From Chelatococcus asaccharovorans (lineage in GTDB: Bacteria; Pseudomonadota; Alphaproteobacteria; Rhizobiales; Beijerinckiaceae): a stretch of DNA of 64,000 nt. Positions 60,216 through 64,000 of this stretch are shown in pieces. Positions within the stretch are counted from its first letter, which is position 1. Each line of letters starts with the position of its first letter. The translations under genes were made by a program, and so were the position numbers. The notes under the pieces are model-generated. The model did no database searches. It saw nothing but the letters and a program-made list of their open reading frames with translations, and was not told the DNA's origin. The stretch lies in contig NZ_QJJK01000002.1 in NCBI RefSeq assembly GCF_003201475.1, positions 558,001 through 622,000 of the forward strand, in the 5' to 3' direction.

Positions 60216-60851
60216 TTAGATGAAGCGTTTCTCGAGCCGCCGACTGAGGGCCGAGAGCGGGAAGTTGATGGCGAAGTACATCAGGGCGCCGATGCCATAG
60301 AGCGGCAGCGCGATATGGGTGCGCCCGATCACCTGCTGAAGCGACAGCATCAGGTCGACGACGCCGAGAAGTGAGACGAGCGACGAGCCCTTCACGGTAT
60401 CCACGACACTGTTGACGAATGGTGGCAGGAAACGCCGCACCGCCTGGGGGGCGAGGACGTGGACGAAGCGGTCGGGGAGGGTCAAGCCGATGGATTTTGC
60501 CGCCTCCATCTGGTCCACCGGGATGGATTGGAAGGCGCCGCGGGCGATCTCGATGATCTGCGCCGTCTTGAAGGCGGTCAGCGCCACGACTGCAGCGGGG
60601 AGGCTCGGCAGATTCACCGCGATCACGGGCAGGCCGTAATAGACGAAATAGAGCAGCACCAAGATCGGCACACCGCGTACGAAATCCGCGTAGAGCCGGA
60701 TCGGCAGGCGGGCCCAGAGCGGTCCGAAGACCAGCATGCAACCCAGTGGAATACCGATTGCCAGCGACAGCACGACCACGCTCACAGAGACCAGCAAGGT
60801 GGTCAGCAGGCCGTCCAGCAGGAAAGGAAGTGTCTGGAAAAACAGCGCCAT
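60216..60851 (-). CDS. ABC permease, polar-amino-acid type
   Basis: This 211-residue permease has the coupling loop IEIARGAFQSIPVDQMEAAK and the membrane segment VRGVPILVLLYFVYYGLP. I placed the start at ATG 60851 (MALFFQTLPF), five bases after the first permease stop; the longer frame is antisense-like noise over that gene. It pairs with the permease at 60857-61522. Confidence 0.9.
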   Translation of the reverse strand: MALFFQTLPFLLDGLLTTLLVSVSVVVLSLAIGIPLGCMLVFGPLWARLPIRLYADFVRGVPILVLLYFVYYGLPVIAVNLPSLPAAVVALTAFKTAQIIEIARGAFQSIPVDQMEAAKSIGLTLPDRFVHVLAPQAVRRFLPPFVNSVVDTVKGSSLVSLLGVVDLMLSLQQVIGRTHIALPLYGIGALMYFAINFPLSALSRRLEKRFI

Positions 60852-60856
60852 GCCGC

Positions 60857-61522
60857 TCACCGCGCAATGGCATAGCGACGCTCCGCCAGCCGCAGCAGCA
60901 GCAGCATCGCGTAGCTCGTGAGGAGGTAGATCGGCGTGGCGATGAGATAGACCTCGACCGTACGAAAGGTCTGCGTCTCGATCCAGCGCATGCTGTAGGC
61001 GAGTTCGGGGACGGCGATCGCAGATGCGATCGAGGTGTCCTTGAACAGGGCGACATAGGTGTTCGAGAGCGAGGGCAGCGCGATGCGCAGGGCGGTCGGG
61101 AGGCGCACATGCACGAGCACGCCCAGAGGCGTCAGGCCGATCGCCTTGCCAGCCTCGATCAGCCCCTTGGGAACGGCCTCGAGGCCGGCGCGCAGGATCT
61201 CGACCAGATAGGCCCCCGCATAGATTGCCAACGTCGCGACGAAAGACGTCGTCGCGTCGTATTGCAGGTCGATCGCGCTCGGCACGCCATAGAAGACGAG
61301 ATAGACGAGCAACAGGAGCGGTACGTTGCGGACGAACTCGACATAGGCCCGGATCAGCGGCTTCAGCCAGCGCGGACCGTCGAGCTCCGCGAGCGCAAGC
61401 ACGAGGCCGATCGCCATGCCGATGGCGACTGTCGCCGCCGCCAGCTCCAGGCTCAGCAACAATCCGTCGAAGAGCTTGCCGGCATAGCGCCAGACGATGG
61501 CGAAGTTGAAGTGATAGTTCAT
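60857..61522 (-). CDS. ABC permease, polar-amino-acid type
   Basis: This 221-residue permease starts at MNYHFNFAIVWRYAGKLFDG and has the coupling loop LVEILRAGLEAVPKGLIEAG. An ATG one codon earlier (61525) is equally possible. It follows the binding-protein gene after an 80-base gap with a strong hairpin. Confidence 0.9.
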   Translation of the reverse strand: MNYHFNFAIVWRYAGKLFDGLLLSLELAAATVAIGMAIGLVLALAELDGPRWLKPLIRAYVEFVRNVPLLLLVYLVFYGVPSAIDLQYDATTSFVATLAIYAGAYLVEILRAGLEAVPKGLIEAGKAIGLTPLGVLVHVRLPTALRIALPSLSNTYVALFKDTSIASAIAVPELAYSMRWIETQTFRTVEVYLIATPIYLLTSYAMLLLLRLAERRYAIAR

Positions 61523-61562
61523 CATGATGCGCGCCTGCCGGCTTGTCGCGCGTACGGGACCG

Positions 61563-61582
61563 CGAGCGGCCGTGCTCGGCCG
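61563..61582 (-). other. Intercistronic hairpin after the binding-protein gene
   Basis: AGCGGCCG (61563-61570) and CGGCCGCT (61575-61582) form a perfect 8-base-pair stem with a 4-base loop between the binding-protein and permease genes. There is no T-run, so a role in differential mRNA stability is more likely than termination. Confidence 0.55.
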
Positions 61583-61604
61583 CTTCCACACGGCGGCGAG
61601 GTTC

Positions 61605-62477
61605 TCAGAACTTCGGGAGTCCCGGCGCGCGTGCCGGCGGCGCGATGCCGAAATAGTCGCGGATCGCGCTATCGTAGATCTCGTTCTGGTGGCCGTGGAT
61701 TGCGACGTCGAACGTCGTGTTGACGAAGCGGACCCAATCCGGGTCTCCCTGCTTCATGCCCGCGCCATAGAGCATCGAGTTCCAGGACTTGCCGGCGTCG
61801 GCATATTTGTCGGGATGACGCTTGGACAACCACCAGACGGTCGACAGGTCGACGGCGGCCGCATCCGCGCGCTTGGAGTCGAGCGCGAGGATGACGTTGG
61901 CTTGGCTGTCGAGCTGCATGACATTCGCCTGCGGCAGGACCTTCCTGACCGAGGCCTCGGCGTCGACGTTCTGCAGGATCGAGACGCGGGCCGAAGAACC
62001 GGCCGCGAGCAGCGCATCGAACGTCTTCTTGTCGCTGTCCGGGCGTGTCAGGAGCGCGATGCCTTCGACATAGTAGGGCCGCGAGAATGCAATGAGCTGG
62101 GCGCGGGCCGGTGACATGGTCATGAACTGGATGACGATATCGACCTTCCCCGTATTGATGTTGGGAATGCGCTGGGCGGCGTCCTGCCGGACGAACTCCA
62201 CCTTCTTGTCGTCATCGAACAAGCCCTTCGCGAGAATGCGCCCCATGGCGATATCCATTCCCGCGAGCTGGCCATTGTCGTCTTCGAAATGCCACGGGGC
62301 GTTCGTCGAGCCGGTGCCGACGATCAGCTTGCCCCGATCGAGCACTGTTCGCAGCAGGCTATTCGGAGCGGCCTGGGCCGCAGCGGTTCTGGCCGAAGCC
62401 GCGGTCGCGGCGAGCGCTAGTCCGCCGACCAACCCGCTTTTGAAGAGGTTTCGCCGGCTTCCAACGATATCATGCAT
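61605..62477 (-). CDS. Substrate-binding protein, family 3 (polar amino acid)
   Basis: This 290-residue periplasmic protein has a twin-arginine-like signal (SRRNLFKSGLVGGLALAATA, ending AAAQA), then GKLIVGTGSTNAPWHFEDDN and GMDIAMGRILAKGLF. The start at ATG 62477 is preceded by GAGGGGATAATC; the open frame upstream is non-coding AT-rich DNA. It supplies the importer 59405-61522. Linkage to Rrf2 and cysE hints at a sulfur amino acid such as cystine, but this is only inferred. Confidence 0.9.
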   Translation of the reverse strand: MHDIVGSRRNLFKSGLVGGLALAATAASARTAAAQAAPNSLLRTVLDRGKLIVGTGSTNAPWHFEDDNGQLAGMDIAMGRILAKGLFDDDKKVEFVRQDAAQRIPNINTGKVDIVIQFMTMSPARAQLIAFSRPYYVEGIALLTRPDSDKKTFDALLAAGSSARVSILQNVDAEASVRKVLPQANVMQLDSQANVILALDSKRADAAAVDLSTVWWLSKRHPDKYADAGKSWNSMLYGAGMKQGDPDWVRFVNTTFDVAIHGHQNEIYDSAIRDYFGIAPPARAPGLPKF

Positions 62478-62779
62478 GATTATCCCCTCGGCGCGAGTGG
62501 CAATTGTTATGATAAATATGCCTAAATATAAGTTGTCCCCCGCCAATTTAGAGTATATTTGCGACTGAATTCGGCTGTCAAGCGAACTGCCGCGCGCATC
62601 GCGGATGCGCTGCGTGGCCGTCGGACGCTCCCTCAAGGCGCCGGGCCTTGTGATGCCACGGTGCGGCCCGCTCCGGCGTTCGGAGCGATGGCTTCGTCGG
62701 CTTTACCGACCCCGCATCGAGATCAGCCGCGCGCCGGGGCATTTCGAGTGAAGGGGAAGCCGGTTCGCGCGAGAGTACT
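62478..62779. other. Intergenic region with the importer promoter
   Basis: The first 90 bases are AT-rich and must hold the promoter of the binding-protein operon on the minus strand, but no single promoter stands out. The rest, up to the Rrf2 stop, is GC-rich and shows no gene. GAGTATATTT (62551-62560) and GAGTACTCTAG (62770-62780) share a GAGTA core and could be related regulator sites. Confidence 0.35.
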
Positions 62780-63226
62780 CTAGATGTGATATACGAAGGA
62801 TGCCATTCTATCATCAGTCAGCTCACGCATGTCGGCGAGCGTACGGTTGTCCAGGACTTTTGCGATGGCTTCGCGGACTTCGAGCATGACGAGGCGGACT
62901 TCGCAGCCGGCTTCGTTGCAGTCATCGCATCGGCGATAGGCGGTGCGGCTGGCGCATTGGATAGGCGCGAGTGGACCATCAAGCGCCCGAATGACGTCGC
63001 CGACAATGATCTCTTCGGCAGGGCGGGCGAGCATATATCCGCCTCCTTTCCCCTTCCGGCTGTTGAGATAGCGGGCGTTGCGAAGCTCGGCGAGGATTGC
63101 GTCGAGAAATTTCTTCGGGATGTTGTTGGCCTCCGCGATATCGGCGACCTGGACTGACTCGCCAGGCTTCAAGCTCGCGAGAAATACGACCGCCTTCAGA
63201 CCATATTTTCCTTTCTTGGTCAGCAT
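62780..63226 (-). CDS. Rrf2-family regulator with four cysteines
   Basis: This 148-residue Rrf2 regulator has the winged helix (SVQVADIAEANNIPKKFLDA, about residues 24-43), the wing NSRKGKGGGYMLARP, and cysteines C91, C100, C103 and C108. The four-cysteine cluster suggests an Fe-S or redox/metal-sensing form, although some family members such as CymR sense cysteine synthesis instead. It is downstream of cysE, transcribed in the same direction, so a sulfur-metabolism role is plausible. Confidence 0.88.
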   Translation of the reverse strand: MLTKKGKYGLKAVVFLASLKPGESVQVADIAEANNIPKKFLDAILAELRNARYLNSRKGKGGGYMLARPAEEIIVGDVIRALDGPLAPIQCASRTAYRRCDDCNEAGCEVRLVMLEVREAIAKVLDNRTLADMRELTDDRMASFVYHI

Positions 63227-63280
63227 GCGCGAACCTCTCGCTGCCTCGAGCCAGTCTTGATGGAGACCGAACAGGTGTTC

Positions 63281-63298
63281 GCGGGGACATTACCCCGC
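63281..63298 (-). other. Hairpin between cysE and the Rrf2 gene
   Basis: GCGGGG (63281-63286) and CCCCGC (63293-63298) enclose a 6-base loop in the 108-base gap between the two genes. It could attenuate read-through into the regulator gene. No T-run follows on the minus strand. Confidence 0.4.
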
Positions 63299-63334
63299 AA
63301 GGGCGCTGCCTTATACCGCGTGCCCATGAGATCG

Positions 63335-64000
63335 CTACAATCCGACGTCATAGAACATCTGGTCCATACTCTTGGCCGGCTCGATCATACGATTGACCGT
63401 ACCAACCTTGACTGCAGGCACGCCGGCGACCGTCGTAAAGGGCGGGACCGAATGCAGCACAACCGATCCCGCGCCGACCATCGCGCCATGGCCAATCTCA
63501 ATGTGCCCGAGCAGCGTGGCGCCGGCTCCGATCAGGACGCCCGAGCGAATCTTGGGATGCCTATCACCGCCTTGACTGCCGGTGCCGCCCAGTGTGACCC
63601 CCTGCAGAATCGATACATCGTCCTCGATCTCGCTCGTCTCCCCAATCACGATACCCGTTGCGTGATCGAAAAAGATCCCACGGCCGATCTTCACCGCCGG
63701 ATGGATATCGACCTGCAGCGCCTCGGAGGCCGCACTTTGTACAGCCAGCGAGAGATCCCTGCGCCGCTCGCTCCAGAGCCAGTGAGACAACCGGTGGGCC
63801 TGGAGCGCATGAAACCCCTTAAAATGCAGCAGGGGTTCAAGGTATCGCGTGGTGGCTGGGTCCCGATCGAGAACCGCTGCCAGATCGGCCCTTATGGCCT
63901 GCCGCATGCCTCGATCGGCACGAAGAGCCTGTAGGAAGACCGCCTCGATCAAGTCGGGCAGCAGAAAGTCATGCGCGATGCGACTGGCCACGCGCGCCGC
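63335..64000 (-). CDS. cysE: Serine O-acetyltransferase CysE (5' end outside window)
   Basis: CysE transfers acetyl from acetyl-CoA to serine, the first step of cysteine synthesis. The visible part contains the N-terminal helical domain (DPATTRYLEPLLHFKGFHAL, HRLSHWLW) and the hexapeptide beta-helix with IHPAVKIGRGIFFDHATGIV and ILQGVTLGGTG. It ends with a tail that includes MIEPAKSMDQMFYDVGL. The reading frame stays open to the window edge (AARVASRIAHDF), so the real start lies beyond 64000; a GTG at 63991 is unlikely. Confidence 0.93.
   Translation of the reverse strand, partial: AARVASRIAHDFLLPDLIEAVFLQALRADRGMRQAIRADLAAVLDRDPATTRYLEPLLHFKGFHALQAHRLSHWLWSERRRDLSLAVQSAASEALQVDIHPAVKIGRGIFFDHATGIVIGETSEIEDDVSILQGVTLGGTGSQGGDRHPKIRSGVLIGAGATLLGHIEIGHGAMVGAGSVVLHSVPPFTTVAGVPAVKVGTVNRMIEPAKSMDQMFYDVGL

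Noticed and set aside
1-64000. tRNA, rRNA, CRISPR arrays, insertion sequences, phage or conjugation genes
   Set aside because: I looked for tRNA-like ends, regularly spaced repeats, transposase DDE or HUH motifs and Tra/VirB proteins, and found none. A covariance-model and profile search would be needed to exclude small or degraded examples.

Overview
The window begins with a repABC replication and partition module (1-4240, minus strand). It comprises RepA (ParA-type), RepB (ParB-type), RepC, two parS palindromes, a counter-transcribed RNA gene and an autoregulatory operator. repABC replicons are characteristic of Alphaproteobacteria, mainly Hyphomicrobiales/Rhizobiales. The high GC content by eye and the rhizobial-style intergenic repeats fit that group. 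The window is therefore most likely part of a large plasmid, megaplasmid or chromid. No conjugation, phage, insertion-sequence, CRISPR, tRNA or rRNA genes were seen. The genus cannot be named from the sequence.

The rest is a series of catabolic islands, and most carry their own ABC importer and regulator. (1) 4644-11547: a YihV-like PfkB sugar kinase, a LacD-type class I aldolase, a polar-amino-acid-type importer, a class II aldolase and a GntR regulator, with two near-identical promoter/operator elements. (2) 11868-14598: gene remnants around an intact gamma-glutamyltransferase-family gene. (3) 14633-24605: GntR, M24 peptidase, hydantoinase/oxoprolinase-type HyuB and HyuA, and a spermidine/putrescine-type importer, tightly coupled. 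(4) 25246-33631: UbiD and UbiX, a glutamate-cyclase-domain (DUF4392) protein, a maleate-isomerase/Asp-Glu-racemase-like protein, a HisC/CobD-like PLP enzyme and a taurine/NMT1-type importer, with a divergent IclR regulator. (5) 33945-40468: two isochorismatase-family hydrolases, one with a degenerate extra domain, an XRE-cupin regulator and a second PotABCD-type importer. (6) 40814-51598: acyl-CoA metabolism, with a crotonase, an NDP-forming acyl-CoA synthetase, an FlK-like thioesterase, a D-2-hydroxyacid dehydrogenase, a TetR regulator, an acyl-CoA dehydrogenase beside an APH-like kinase, and three SDRs. (7) 51798-59348: a Dpp-type importer with a dimeric alpha-beta-barrel protein and a quinone oxidoreductase. 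(8) 59405-64000: a second polar-amino-acid importer, an Rrf2 regulator and the 3' part of cysE.

Within islands, genes often overlap by 4 bases (ATGA or GTGA), so they are probably translated as coupled operons. Four of the six binding-protein genes are followed by a compact hairpin before the next gene, which may raise binding-protein mRNA relative to the rest of the operon. The best candidates for an undescribed system are the UbiD/UbiX-DUF4392-isomerase-aminotransferase-importer operon and the kinase/double-aldolase operon. Their enzyme sets do not match a pathway I can name, so their substrates are open.
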